Positions 35,947 through 45,925 of a stretch of 64,000 nucleotides of DNA are shown piece after piece (the first letter of the stretch is position 1; each line of letters starts with the position of its first letter). Location of the stretch: assembly GCF_007751035.1 (NCBI RefSeq), contig NZ_CP036433.1, positions 2,027,001 through 2,091,000 of the forward strand, given 5' to 3'. The position numbers and the translations under genes are program-made. The DNA comes from Lignipirellula cremea. GTDB taxonomy: Bacteria; Planctomycetota; Planctomycetia; Pirellulales; Pirellulaceae. Under the pieces are notes generated by a model, which had not been told where the DNA came from, made no database searches, and saw only the letters and a program-made list of their open reading frames with translations.

Positions 35947-38900
35947 TTACGGCTCCAGGCCAGGCAGTCCGACGGACCGATAGCCTTCCAGCTCGGCCAG
36001 GCGGGCGTGGCTGTCGGGGGAGCGGAGCCACAGGTACGTCACTGCGTCGACCTGGGCGGCCGGAAAGGTAAACAGGTTAAACGGACTCTCGTTATCGATC
36101 CGGCGGCCCGCCTGGAACCATTCGCCCGTATCGGCCCGGCGGCAGAACAGGGCGAACGCACGCGTGTACGGCTGGCCCGGGTTCTCATACGCGGCCAGGA
36201 CACTTAACTTTACCGGCGTATCCCAGGTGAGCTGCAGTTGGGCATGGCTGCTGCCGCGGATCGGCTTGCCCAGCCAGGACGTTTTCTCCCCGGCCAGATC
36301 GCCGTCGAACGGCATGGTGAACGGGACGGCCGGCAAAAAGGGCGCCGCGCCGCGGGCCCTGGCGGTCAGGTCGATATCGTTCGGCATAAAGAATCGCACC
36401 TTGGGGGGTGATGCTTTTTGCTCATCGCCCAGCAGCAGATCCAGGTCGACCGGCGCTTCGACCAGCGGCTGGTCGGGTCCCTCGAGCACGCGCTGGGCGA
36501 GCAGATTCGTCGACGGATACTGCATCGAGAACAGGGCCGCCTGGTGCAGCGTGGCTCCTGCTCCGGCGCCTTCGTAACGGATGGCAAGCGTCAAGGCGGT
36601 CGGCTTCACCAGCTTCCAGGCGAAAGTGCGCTCCGCCGGTTCCGCCGACAGAGCGACGGCCGCCGAATACAGCACTTCGTCCGATCCAGTGGCTTTGACC
36701 TCCACCCGCAGCCGCGCGTCATCGGCTGGGGGCCGGCCATCGGCCGTTTGCTGCGTCAGCGCCAGCAGGAGCGTCCCGGTCGGTCCGGCCGGCAGTGCCA
36801 GCTCGACCGGAGCCGCCGGAGTAACGCGTGACACGTTCGCCGCCGGGGGAAGCAAGTTGGGCGAGAATTTGACGAACTCGCCATGCCGGACGTCGATCCG
36901 GGCTGGCGCCTTGCCGCGCGGATCCCGCCGGGGGACTTCCGCCGGCGAGGCCGTATAGGCGGCAACGTACGCCGCCTCATCGACGACTGCGTTATACGCC
37001 ATCAGGTCGGTCTGCCGCAGCACCTTGCCGTCCGCGTCCAGGAGCAACAGCAGGCCGTTCTCGGTCCCCACCGCGATCCGCTCGCCGTCGGGCGCCGGCA
37101 AGAGGCGGCACGGCCCCGGGAATGTCTGCTCCCACAACAGGCGGGCGTCAGGAGCGAAGCAGCGCAGCTTGCCGTCCACCGTACTCACCAGCACCCGGTT
37201 GGCCGAACGCAGAAAACGTGAGTCATGCAGATCCGCCGTCAGGGGGAACTCCCGCTCCTCGAGGACTTTGCCCGCTGGCGACAAAGTCACACTCTGCAGT
37301 CCTTGCGCGGGACCAAGCGTCTGACGATTGGCGTCCCGCGGAGCAGCCGGCCGCAGGATTATGTGCAAGCCGTCGCTTGTCAACTCTGCTTCCGACACGC
37401 CGTCGGGCCGGCGGATCGACCACTGCTCTTTCCCTTGCAGATCGAACAGCATCAGTCGCTGGCGACCGGGCGTGGCGTCGGCGGCCAGGATCCGGTCAGG
37501 TCCCGCAAAGCCGCAGGCCGAATGGTCGATCAGCAACTCGGGCTTCTCCCATAAGACCTTCCCGTTGTCCGCATCGATCAGCATCAAGGCGGGGCGCCAG
37601 ATCTTGCTGACCAGATTGGCGTACGGTTCAATTCCGAAAGCCGCGATCAGTAGGTGGCGGCCGTCGTCGCTCACGCCGTGGATCATCATGTCGCGGGCAA
37701 AGCGGAACGTTTCGACCGAGTTCGACGTTTCCAGGTCGTCGTATTTCCAGACGATCTCGCCCTCAGGGGTAATCCGGGAGAGCACGGCGTTGCCGGCCGT
37801 CAGCAGGTCGCCGCTTTGACGATGGACGGCCGAGCGACTGCCTGGATGTTTCCAGCCGGCATAGCTCCGCGCGTATCGCGGCTGCTCCATCAACCACTGG
37901 GGCGTCGCCTGGGCGTCGGCCCGCACCACCGTATCGACATAACCTGGCACGCCCCACCAGTCACGAATCCACATGCCCGCCAGGCTGTCCGCCTGGCCTT
38001 CCGTCGGGCTTGTCGCCGGCCGCGGATCGAGCAGCACGCCGTACTTGCCCAGCCAGTGCTGCTGCAGTTTCCCCGCGGCGTCAAACCGATAGTAGCTGCT
38101 CGCCTGGGTGCCGGCGCCGACCAGCAGGCCGCCGTCGGGCAGGAATTCAATCGGTTGCACGGGAGCGCCAAACACCGTTTGAATGGGATTCGGCAACGGC
38201 TGCTTCTGGATGCCAGAAACGGCTACCGGAACGCTGTTGCCCGACAGATCGGCACGTGCCAGAGGAGCGGACGTCGGCGGCGAAAGGGTCGCCCAGGCCG
38301 CTTCCACGCCGGCCTGCAGCCCGGCCAGATCGGGAGCCTGGATGCTTAAACAGGCATGGTGCGGGGTAAACGCTTCATGCACCACCTGGACCAGGGCGGC
38401 GCCGGGTCCGAGAAAGCCGTTGTCGGTTCGCACGCCGACCGTCGCATGCAGGTCGGCCAGAAAGCGGTTCTGCGTGACGTTGCCCAGCAGGATGACCTCG
38501 CGATAAATCCGATGCCGGGCGCCAGGTTCCAGCCAGCCCGACGACGGATGCAACACGTCCAGCGGCCCCGCCTGGCCGTCGGCCCCGCGTTCGTACAGCG
38601 AGTGCAGGGATTTGGCGACCAGCACCCGCTCACCTGCCACGGCTTCCGCCTGGTATCGTGCATCGCGTCCGTTGGGTCGCCAGCGCAGCGGCGCTTCGAC
38701 CAGATCCAGGCCGCCGATGCGGCGCACCTCGGCCGGCCGGCCGGCGGCCGCCAGGCGTTGCCGCAGCCCTTCCGCCAATGCCAGGACGCCGGCCTCCTGG
38801 TCTTGCTGCGATCCGGTCAGTTGACGTTCGTCGAGCAGGATCAGCACGGGCTCCTGCGAGGCCATTTTCTCCGGCGCGTCGCCTCGCAGGAACTGGGCCA

Positions 38901-41900
38901 CTTCGGCGGGACGCGGCAGCATCACCGGGGAGGCTGGCTGGCGGGGCCGGTCGTCTTCGCTCGGATCATACGGCCGTTTGAAGAGGGTCGTCTCGGCCGT
39001 AATGCCGGAGGCCAGTTCGCGGACGACCACCTTCCAGTCGCCCGACGCTCCAGCAGCCGGGATTGTCACCCGGGAGTGATAGCCCGGGCCGAGTGGGCGA
39101 TACAGGGTCTGCACGGTCTCACCTGCCGGGTCGATCAGCCTGATCTCGAACGGCAGCGGGGAAGCAAAGGGGAAGCCGCCGGCGCTATTGGCCGTGGCGA
39201 CAATTTCGAAGGGGCCGTCGCGCGTTGCCTGCGACGTTACCAGGTCGACCCGGCGAATCGGCTCGTTCATGACCAGGTAAGCCCGGCCTGCACAGCGATT
39301 AAACTGCACTTCGGTCGTAAACCGGCCGTCGGCCTGTTTGGTCAGTGTGATCTCCCGGCCGCCTTCGAGCAGATCGTACAAGACGTAATCGCCGTCGAAC
39401 GATAGCGTGCTGCGGCCCGCCATGACGGTCGCCGACCAGAAGTTCCACGGATGCACAATGCCGGGCATGGTGCGGCGATCGTTGACCGCAAACACCGTCG
39501 ACACCACTTTGGGCGAGTCGCTCGCTTCACCGATCCCTGCTGCGGCCGGCGGCGACGGTTCCAGCACGGCCAGCATCACCTGGTGCGAGTCGGCCGTCAC
39601 ATGCGGCGGCGAGAGCCGCCCCAGCAGTTCCTGCAGCGACGCCGCGATCGCTTCGTAGCTGGCGAGCGTACCGACAAACGCCTTATCGCGGTTGGGATTA
39701 TACGCCTCGGGCTGCCAGCGATTCGCTTTGACCAGTTCCGCATCGGGCTGAAGGTTGTACGATTGGCCGGGAAAGTCCAGCCCCGTGCCGGAGTCCTTGA
39801 AGACGTGTCCTCCCCCGGCGATGTACGCCCGCAAGGCAGCGTCGGCGCCCTGCGGCAGCGGCGCCTGCTGGCCGACCAGGAACACGGCCTTGTACTGCTG
39901 CAGGCGTGCGAGGGTGATGTCCTCTTCCGGCAGCATGGCGGGCGGATGATGGGCGAACCAGAGTTTGACGTAAAGGTCGAAGTACGTTCCGCCCGTGTAG
40001 CCCATCCACTGGCCGATCAGCTCCTTGCTGGAGAATTGCTGGCGGAGCGAAGTGATGATGGCGACGTCGCTGGTTGGCTTCTGGGTGCGAAAGTAAGGAC
40101 CATACGCCGACAGGAAATCGGCGATCACGCCGGCCGTGGCCGCATCCTGCCCGTTGATATCAATCCCGTCGGCCCCGCGACCCGCCAGCAGCAACGCGTG
40201 CCGCAGCATAATATCGCGGCCGTTGCTCATGGTGGTAACCCATTGCGGCTTGTCGTGAATACCGGCCGTCCACTGGTCGATGGCCCACAACGGCTGGAAG
40301 GGCGAGAAGCCATAGTCCGTATAAGCATGCACGGCGGCCACCGGCAGGCTCGCATGGAACGCCGTGGGATAATAGTTCCGCTGCTGGAACCAGCTGACGG
40401 GCGGGAAAGACGTATACACGGGAGCGCCCGTCAGACCGGGCTGCTGCTGATCGTGGCGTAAGGCGTTGGCGGTCGCGAGATCGTCGGACGAGGCCCGTTC
40501 GGTCATGCCGGCCGGCAGTGTGCGGGCTTTGGCGGTCCAGGCGTCGTACGCCCGGGAGAAAGCGCCGACACGAAAGTGATGGGCGCGCACGGCGCGGCGG
40601 AGGTCGCCGTCGGGGGCCGCCTGATCTTCTGGCGTGGCGGCGTAAACCTGGCTGGCCTGTTCCTGCAGCATCTCCCGGCGGGGCACGGCGTTGCCGTCGG
40701 TCGGCGGGTGGGCCTCCCAGTTGCCGCCCAGCCGCGGATACCAGTTGAAGTGCAAACCCGCAAAGTTGCCAAAGTCGCGATGCCGCTGGGTGACCTGGGC
40801 CGACAGTCGGCGGATGCGGTCCAGTTCCTGGGGCAAGGTGTGCTTCGGGTTCCAGGCCGCCTCCTGCCCGTTCATCCCCCAGCCATAGTCGGGGCAGTAT
40901 TGCATTCCCAGCCGCATGGCGATGGCCGCCTCCCGTTCGGTTTCCTCATCGTACCGGGTCGCCGTATGTGGAGCTGGATACAGCGGATCGGCCGCCAGGG
41001 TCGACTGCAGGTACGACGGGTAAGCGGGCTGCGCGGTCAACTCGGCCAGTTCGTCGGGAGTCAGGAACGCCGACGGCTTCTGCCCGATGACCAGATTGAC
41101 GAGCGACTTCCTTCCGGCTTTGATCGGGCCGGAAAAGCTGTTCGACATCCAAGCGTACAGGGCGAAGGTCGACTTCGGCCGGTCGTCGTATAAAGTGAAC
41201 TGGCTGTTGTAGGTGAGTAACGCCGGGCCTTGCGGGTCGTCGAACTTGACTGCCAGGCGGTACCGTCCCAGCGGCAAGTCGGCCGTTTCCAGCGGGGCGA
41301 ACAGCGTCTGCGGCGCGCCCTGTTCTGCCTGCAGCGTGAAGGGCAGACTGGCCGTCACCTGGCCCTGGTCGTTGATCGCCTGCAGGACGGCCTGCTGCTC
41401 TGCCACCGGCCGCACCGTGCGGAGTTGGACGCCCACATGGACCTGCTCGCCGCGGCGGTAATCGCACCGATTGTGGTAGGTGTAGAGCGAGACGGCGCCG
41501 GCCGTTTCGGCGTGAGCCAGCACGATCGGCAATGCCTGCGTAAAGGTCGGTTCCAGGTCCAGGGTCAGACCGTACAGCCCGGCCCGAGCCTGGGCGATGT
41601 CGGCCGACCAGCGATCAGCCCCCTGATGCTCGAACTTCAGCTCCTGGGTGATCGCCACCGCTGGTCCGGCATCGGTTGCCAACGATCCGCCGCGAAGCTT
41701 ATCACCGGGTAGCAGTCGTCCGGTGAACGAGGCCGGCGGATCCAGGGCGCCCAGGTCGCTGGTCTGGGTCAGCCGTATAGTCAGCCGCCCGGCGGTTGAT
41801 TCCTGCGACGATGGCAAACCGATCAGCCGCAGCACGGGCGACGCATCGTCATCGGGCTGCGACAACGCCAGCACATACGCGGGGCCGTTCGCCGATGGGG

Positions 41901-43008
41901 CGGCAGAGTCGGTCGGGGTGTCCGTCGATGCGAACTGGCGCGGCCGCAGGGTGCGCACGCCATGCTTGACAGAACGCAGCGTCAGCGGCGCGATTGTCTG
42001 TCCGCCATCTGCCTGCGACAAGGTCGTTTGCTGGATCTGCCAGTCTCCCCGCAACGCGGCCAGGACGGGCAAGGCGGGTAAGGGGGTCGGCTCGGGAGGG
42101 TAGACGAGTTCCAGGGCGAACGGCCCAGCTTGTCGCAACTGCACTCCGCCGGATCCGTTGGGTCGGGTCAGTTTGACGCCGGTCGCAGCCAGCTGGAACT
42201 GGCCTCCCTGCAGGCGATACGGCTCATTCGACGAGGCGGGCAGATAGATCGTCAACTGGCGAAAAAGACGCTCGCCGCCACGGACCCCTTTGAGCCAGCC
42301 TGTTTGTCCTTCAAACCCCTGGCGGGCCGGTAGGGAGTCGTCCCCCAGCGGCACATCGGGGCTGTGTTCAAACAGGCAATCGGCCAGGAGGTCCCGCTCG
42401 GCAAACGCCAGCCGTGGCGTAAAGGTAATCGGCTCTCCTCCGCGCACGGCCGTGATCGTCAGTGGGTAACAGACGATATCCACCCGGGCGGCGCCTGGGG
42501 GGAAGACGGCCTGGCCGGGGCTGATGGCGGACTTGCTGGTCACGGGCCGCCGGGCCGTGCTGCGTCGCTGACGGACGGGGCCGATTCGGGTGCGGTCGCT
42601 GAACGCCTGGTCCTGGTAGAGGGGGTCGACCTGGTCGATGGCCCGCGGCGCCGGGGGAGCGGGTTTCTCTGCTTTGTTGATGTCGCCGAGCAGGTCGTCG
42701 AGATCGTCGAGCGCCGGTTCCGGTCGATTGGTCAGCTGGGGCGCTTCCGGTACTTCGACCTTGTCGCTTTCGATCGGAAACAGCGGCCGGCCGTCGAGTT
42801 CCATCCCCGATAGCCATTGCGTGGCGATCAATCCCCCTTCGGGTGAATACCGGAAGTCGACCAGACTGCTGGCCAGCGGCTGGCCATCCTGGCTGGCGGT
42901 CAGGCGGATCTCCACATCGGCGGCCGAGGTTAGCGCAGCGGCGCAGGCCAGCCACAGCAGGGCCCCAGTGAAAGTGGCGGTACGCAGGAACGGCAATCGC
43001 CCAGTCAT
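35947..43008 (-). CDS. Giant exported multidomain protein, 2353 aa
   Basis: The ATG at 43008 has AAGGA seven to eight bases upstream and starts a signal peptide (LPFLRTATFTGALLWLACAAALTSA). The frame continues upstream to 43377, but without a leader. The N-terminal ~600 residues are beta-rich with a 'YNSQFTLYDDRPKSTFALY' segment. Residues ~680-1000 resemble a catalytic glycosidase-type barrel (GMQYCPDYGWGMNGQEAAWNP, GLHFNWYPRLGGNW). At ~1040-1070 a class-I-glutaminase-like strand set (YKAVFLVGQQAPLPQG, LRAYIAGGGHVFKDSGTG) recalls beta-galactosidase trimerisation domains. Residues ~1640-1990 form a PQQ-like propeller (SRITPEGEIVWKYDDLE, LIDADNGKVLWEKPE, LRCFAPDARLLWEQ). The C-terminal ~350 residues are beta-sandwich-like. 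Probably extracellular and glycan-related, by inference. No covalent anchor motif is seen. Confidence 0.75.
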   Translation of the reverse strand: MTGRLPFLRTATFTGALLWLACAAALTSAADVEIRLTASQDGQPLASSLVDFRYSPEGGLIATQWLSGMELDGRPLFPIESDKVEVPEAPQLTNRPEPALDDLDDLLGDINKAEKPAPPAPRAIDQVDPLYQDQAFSDRTRIGPVRQRRSTARRPVTSKSAISPGQAVFPPGAARVDIVCYPLTITAVRGGEPITFTPRLAFAERDLLADCLFEHSPDVPLGDDSLPARQGFEGQTGWLKGVRGGERLFRQLTIYLPASSNEPYRLQGGQFQLAATGVKLTRPNGSGGVQLRQAGPFALELVYPPEPTPLPALPVLAALRGDWQIQQTTLSQADGGQTIAPLTLRSVKHGVRTLRPRQFASTDTPTDSAAPSANGPAYVLALSQPDDDASPVLRLIGLPSSQESTAGRLTIRLTQTSDLGALDPPASFTGRLLPGDKLRGGSLATDAGPAVAITQELKFEHQGADRWSADIAQARAGLYGLTLDLEPTFTQALPIVLAHAETAGAVSLYTYHNRCDYRRGEQVHVGVQLRTVRPVAEQQAVLQAINDQGQVTASLPFTLQAEQGAPQTLFAPLETADLPLGRYRLAVKFDDPQGPALLTYNSQFTLYDDRPKSTFALYAWMSNSFSGPIKAGRKSLVNLVIGQKPSAFLTPDELAELTAQPAYPSYLQSTLAADPLYPAPHTATRYDEETEREAAIAMRLGMQYCPDYGWGMNGQEAAWNPKHTLPQELDRIRRLSAQVTQRHRDFGNFAGLHFNWYPRLGGNWEAHPPTDGNAVPRREMLQEQASQVYAATPEDQAAPDGDLRRAVRAHHFRVGAFSRAYDAWTAKARTLPAGMTERASSDDLATANALRHDQQQPGLTGAPVYTSFPPVSWFQQRNYYPTAFHASLPVAAVHAYTDYGFSPFQPLWAIDQWTAGIHDKPQWVTTMSNGRDIMLRHALLLAGRGADGIDINGQDAATAGVIADFLSAYGPYFRTQKPTSDVAIITSLRQQFSSKELIGQWMGYTGGTYFDLYVKLWFAHHPPAMLPEEDITLARLQQYKAVFLVGQQAPLPQGADAALRAYIAGGGHVFKDSGTGLDFPGQSYNLQPDAELVKANRWQPEAYNPNRDKAFVGTLASYEAIAASLQELLGRLSPPHVTADSHQVMLAVLEPSPPAAAGIGEASDSPKVVSTVFAVNDRRTMPGIVHPWNFWSATVMAGRSTLSFDGDYVLYDLLEGGREITLTKQADGRFTTEVQFNRCAGRAYLVMNEPIRRVDLVTSQATRDGPFEIVATANSAGGFPFASPLPFEIRLIDPAGETVQTLYRPLGPGYHSRVTIPAAGASGDWKVVVRELASGITAETTLFKRPYDPSEDDRPRQPASPVMLPRPAEVAQFLRGDAPEKMASQEPVLILLDERQLTGSQQDQEAGVLALAEGLRQRLAAAGRPAEVRRIGGLDLVEAPLRWRPNGRDARYQAEAVAGERVLVAKSLHSLYERGADGQAGPLDVLHPSSGWLEPGARHRIYREVILLGNVTQNRFLADLHATVGVRTDNGFLGPGAALVQVVHEAFTPHHACLSIQAPDLAGLQAGVEAAWATLSPPTSAPLARADLSGNSVPVAVSGIQKQPLPNPIQTVFGAPVQPIEFLPDGGLLVGAGTQASSYYRFDAAGKLQQHWLGKYGVLLDPRPATSPTEGQADSLAGMWIRDWWGVPGYVDTVVRADAQATPQWLMEQPRYARSYAGWKHPGSRSAVHRQSGDLLTAGNAVLSRITPEGEIVWKYDDLETSNSVETFRFARDMMIHGVSDDGRHLLIAAFGIEPYANLVSKIWRPALMLIDADNGKVLWEKPELLIDHSACGFAGPDRILAADATPGRQRLMLFDLQGKEQWSIRRPDGVSEAELTSDGLHIILRPAAPRDANRQTLGPAQGLQSVTLSPAGKVLEEREFPLTADLHDSRFLRSANRVLVSTVDGKLRCFAPDARLLWEQTFPGPCRLLPAPDGERIAVGTENGLLLLLDADGKVLRQTDLMAYNAVVDEAAYVAAYTASPAEVPRRDPRGKAPARIDVRHGEFVKFSPNLLPPAANVSRVTPAAPVELALPAGPTGTLLLALTQQTADGRPPADDARLRVEVKATGSDEVLYSAAVALSAEPAERTFAWKLVKPTALTLAIRYEGAGAGATLHQAALFSMQYPSTNLLAQRVLEGPDQPLVEAPVDLDLLLGDEQKASPPKVRFFMPNDIDLTARARGAAPFLPAVPFTMPFDGDLAGEKTSWLGKPIRGSSHAQLQLTWDTPVKLSVLAAYENPGQPYTRAFALFCRRADTGEWFQAGRRIDNESPFNLFTFPAAQVDAVTYLWLRSPDSHARLAELEGYRSVGLPGLEP

Positions 43009-43375
43009 GGCAAATCCTTGGCCGGAGGGAGTTCGCGGGGGAGCCGCAGGCAGCGGCAGGGACGGCGATGCGTTTCCGCATCCCGGAAGGAAGGCGGCCT
43101 GCACGGGATCGATGGCCGCCCGCCCTACTTTAATCGATTCGATTGCCGGTCTCCAGCTTTTCCCGGCGACGTTCGCCAGTCGGCGGCGGGGAGTGTTCTG
43201 CAGGTTCCGCGCGCGCGGCGCAGTGGCGGTGATTGTCAAAAGGGAATAGAATTCCGCCAGGGAAGTCGATCCATGTCGCCAACATCGCGACGTCGACTGC
43301 ACTGATTGTCGCCGCTGGGGAAGTACTTTCGCATTCCAGGCGTCAATGAAGTCACCGCCGCGATAGGAGTCGCGC
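43009..43375. other. Divergent intergenic region, 367 bp
   Basis: It separates the giant gene (minus) from the NYN gene (plus) and must hold both promoters. I see no gene and no clear consensus promoter. Confidence 0.5.
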
Positions 43376-44146
43376 ATGAATGCCGTCGAACCATTAATCG
43401 CCGTCTTTATCGATTTTGAAAACCTGGCGATTGGAGTCCGGCAGATGAAAGCCGGCGACTTTCAGATCCAGCTGATCCTGAAACGTCTGCTGGAAAAAGG
43501 TCGCATTGTTTACAAACGGGCTTACTGCGACTGGAGAAACTACGAAAAGAATGTGCGCGAGTTCCATTCCCAGGGAGTGGAAATGCTGGATATCCCGCAG
43601 ACCAAAATGAGCGGCAAGAACAGCGCCGACATTCACATGGTCGTCGACGCGCTCGACCTGTGCTATTCCAAACAGCATATCGATATTTTCGCCCTGATTT
43701 CCGGCGACAGCGATTTCTCTCCGCTGGTTTCGAAGCTGAAAGAGAATAACAAACGAGTCATCGGTTGCGGCGTCAAAAGCTCTACTTCGGACCTGCTGAT
43801 CTCCAACTCCGACGAATTTATTTATTACGACGATCTGATCCGCACGGCCAAAAAAGCCCGACCCAAAACGAAAAAGACCACCAGCGATAGCGAACCAGCC
43901 GACAAACGCCAGGAAGCGATCGACCGCGTACTCGAAGTGCTGCAGTCGCTGGAGCAGGACTACGACGCCGTGTGGGGCTCCATGCTCAAACAGGCGATCC
44001 GCCGCGTTTATCCGGGCTTCAACGAAGGCTACTACGGCTACCGTAGTTTTTCCGAACTGCTCGAAGACGTCAAACGCCAGGGCGAAGTCGAACTGGAATA
44101 CGACAAGAAACGCGGCAACTACGAAATTCGCCTGAAAGACCTGTAA
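43376..44146 (+). CDS. NYN-domain ribonuclease-like protein with C-terminal LOTUS/OST-HTH domain
   Basis: 256 residues, ATG preceded by a TAGGAG site. The N-terminal half is a NYN (PIN-like) nuclease fold with acidic residues at the expected sites: D13 in AVFIDFENLAIG, D in NSADIHMVVDALDLCY and D in ALISGDSDFSPLV. After a basic linker (KKARPKTKKTT) the last ~80 residues (RVLEVLQSLEQDYDAVWGSML, FNEGYYGYRSFSELLEDV) match the LOTUS/OST-HTH RNA-binding domain. LabA-like NYN-LOTUS proteins are thought to act on RNA; the target here is unknown. Cytosolic; it converges on the radical SAM operon. Confidence 0.88.
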   Translation: MNAVEPLIAVFIDFENLAIGVRQMKAGDFQIQLILKRLLEKGRIVYKRAYCDWRNYEKNVREFHSQGVEMLDIPQTKMSGKNSADIHMVVDALDLCYSKQHIDIFALISGDSDFSPLVSKLKENNKRVIGCGVKSSTSDLLISNSDEFIYYDDLIRTAKKARPKTKKTTSDSEPADKRQEAIDRVLEVLQSLEQDYDAVWGSMLKQAIRRVYPGFNEGYYGYRSFSELLEDVKRQGEVELEYDKKRGNYEIRLKDL

Positions 44147-44201
44147 GCCTTACCAGGGTCGATCCGGCAGCCAAGAAAGTGGATTCATCGCAAAAAAAGA
44201 A

Positions 44202-44331
44202 GATTCACCGCTGAGGAAGAGGGAGAAGAGAGAGTTTTTGCAGAGACGCCGCCGTGGGAGCTTCAGTCTCGCTAGGTTTTCTTTCCAACACCACCTCGTT
44301 CCGCTTCCTCTTGTTTTCTCTGCGGTGAATC
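44202..44331. repeat. Inverted repeat between convergent genes
   Basis: Left arm 44202-44222 (gattcaccgctgaggaagag...) and right arm 44307-44331 (reverse complement gattcaccgcagagaaaaca...) share a perfect 10-base core and a purine-rich continuation, with ~84 bases between. It lies in the 191 bp between the NYN and radical SAM stop codons. Related purine-rich sequence occurs at ~8521-8570. Confidence 0.6.
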
Positions 44332-44337
44332 CTTTCT

Positions 44338-45870
44338 TCATTCGCTTGCGCGTGAATTTTCCACCGCTGCCGGCTGTTGTTTGAGGTCGGGCAGTTCCAC
44401 CGCGCCGTTGCGGTAGAGGACGTTGTAGGCGCAGAACGGAATCACATGTCCGCTGGGCAGCACATGGTGCGTGCAGCACTTCATCACCCGGCGGACATCG
44501 AAGTTGTACGCGTCCAGGAACGACGTGATCGTGATCCGTAATACATCCTCCGCCCCCAGCTCTTCCGCCAGCGCCTTCTGCACAAACTCGGCCGCCAGCT
44601 CGGCCGTTTCCGGATCGTCGTCCGGCAGGGTCCAGGCCGGCGTCTGCCTCTTTGATGCCTGCTTGCCGGTAGCTGGCGCGCCGGGCATCGCGATCAGATT
44701 GTCGTCGCCATCGGCAGGGCCGCAGCCGCCGTCGCCGCAACAGGCTTGCCGGCCAAGGTACTGCATGATTAGATCGCGCGAACGGGCCCGCGTCAGGGTG
44801 ACGCCGTTGGCCAGCAGGTCCAGGTTCTCACGCGGATCAAAGAACCGGGTCAACGGCACGCAGCGTCCTTGCGAACGATAGACGAACGTCAGGCTGTGAC
44901 AGTTGGGGTGCGCACAAGGGAGCGGGAAAAAGTCGCTCTCACGAAACATCCCGTCGGTCTGCACCGCCAGCGCTTTGATGACGTCGGGAAAGGTGACCCG
45001 TTGCTCCAGCTCGGCTGGCAAAACATGACGGCCCGAATACGTCGCCGGCTGGAAGTTGATCCCGTTGATCCAGGGGCGTTCTATGGCGAACCGGGCGATT
45101 GGCCCGATCTGGTCCTCGTTGAGGCCGCCCTGCAGGGTCACGGCCAGCGTGATATGCACGCCGGCGGCGCCTAACCGCTCGACCGCCTGCTGCTTGATCG
45201 CCAGCAGCGGTTCGCCCCGCAACGCCTGGTATACGCGGTCATCCAGCCCGTCGAACTGCAGGAACACCTCCAGCCGGTCGGCGTGACGGGCGATCCGCTC
45301 CACCAGTTGCGGGTCGTGCGCCAGCCGCACGCCGTTGGTGTTGATCTGCACGTAGTCGATTGGCTGGGCCAGGGCGTAATCGAGAATCTGATCGAACTGG
45401 GGATGCAGGGTCGGTTCGCCGCCGGAAAGCTGCAGTACCTCGGGACGACCTTCCACCTTGACCAGTCGATCGATGGCCGCACAACACTCGGCCAGCGTCA
45501 GGTGCTTGCCGCCCGGGGCGCTGGCCGCAAAGCACATGGGGCAGGTCAGATTGCAGTTGCCGGTAATCTCGACCAGCGCCACGCACGTATGCTGCTCATG
45601 CTCGGTGCACAGGCCGCAATCAAAAGGGCAGCCTTTGTCGGGCTCCACGCCAAACTGGTTTGGCAGTTTCGCCGGCGTTACGTATTCCAGTCGGTCGTAA
45701 AAGCGAACATCGGAGCAAACGAAGTCCTCCCGCTCACCATGGGTCGGGCAGCGTTTGCGAAAATATACCCGGCCGCCTCGCTCGATAATTTTCGTCGGCG
45801 TCAGCGCCAGACATTCCGGGCACAGGCTCTGGGTCGTCCCCAGAAAAGAATAGTTGCGAACCTGAACCAT
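44338..45870 (-). CDS. Multi-cluster radical SAM protein resembling the Tes/MJ0619 family
   Basis: 510 residues from the ATG at 45870. The N-terminus has a rubredoxin-like set (C17-P-E-C20 and C41-P-T-H-G, then C52). A second set is C81-x3-C85-x2-C88 with H91 and C96 (GCPFDCGLCTEHEQHTC). The radical SAM CX3CX2C motif is C106, C110, C113 (ITGNCNLTCPMC), followed by VLQLSGGEPTLHPQF and VQINTNGVRL. C-terminal cysteines (ACCGDGGCG; KCCTHH...PFCAYN) suggest another cluster. This arrangement is like that of archaeal tetraether synthase (Tes, MJ0619), which couples lipid chains, as I recall it. It is the last gene of a three-gene minus-strand unit with two membrane proteins. The reaction and lipid role are inference. 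Confidence 0.8.
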   Translation of the reverse strand: MVQVRNYSFLGTTQSLCPECLALTPTKIIERGGRVYFRKRCPTHGEREDFVCSDVRFYDRLEYVTPAKLPNQFGVEPDKGCPFDCGLCTEHEQHTCVALVEITGNCNLTCPMCFAASAPGGKHLTLAECCAAIDRLVKVEGRPEVLQLSGGEPTLHPQFDQILDYALAQPIDYVQINTNGVRLAHDPQLVERIARHADRLEVFLQFDGLDDRVYQALRGEPLLAIKQQAVERLGAAGVHITLAVTLQGGLNEDQIGPIARFAIERPWINGINFQPATYSGRHVLPAELEQRVTFPDVIKALAVQTDGMFRESDFFPLPCAHPNCHSLTFVYRSQGRCVPLTRFFDPRENLDLLANGVTLTRARSRDLIMQYLGRQACCGDGGCGPADGDDNLIAMPGAPATGKQASKRQTPAWTLPDDDPETAELAAEFVQKALAEELGAEDVLRITITSFLDAYNFDVRRVMKCCTHHVLPSGHVIPFCAYNVLYRNGAVELPDLKQQPAAVENSRASE

Positions 45871-45925
45871 GCGGCACGTACTTTTTGACGAGAAGAAGCG
45901 AACAGCGTTTCCTGGCCTGCAGGAT

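Noticed and set aside
43009-43377. N-terminal extension of the giant protein
   Set aside because: It would precede a clear signal peptide and overlaps the divergent NYN start by two bases.
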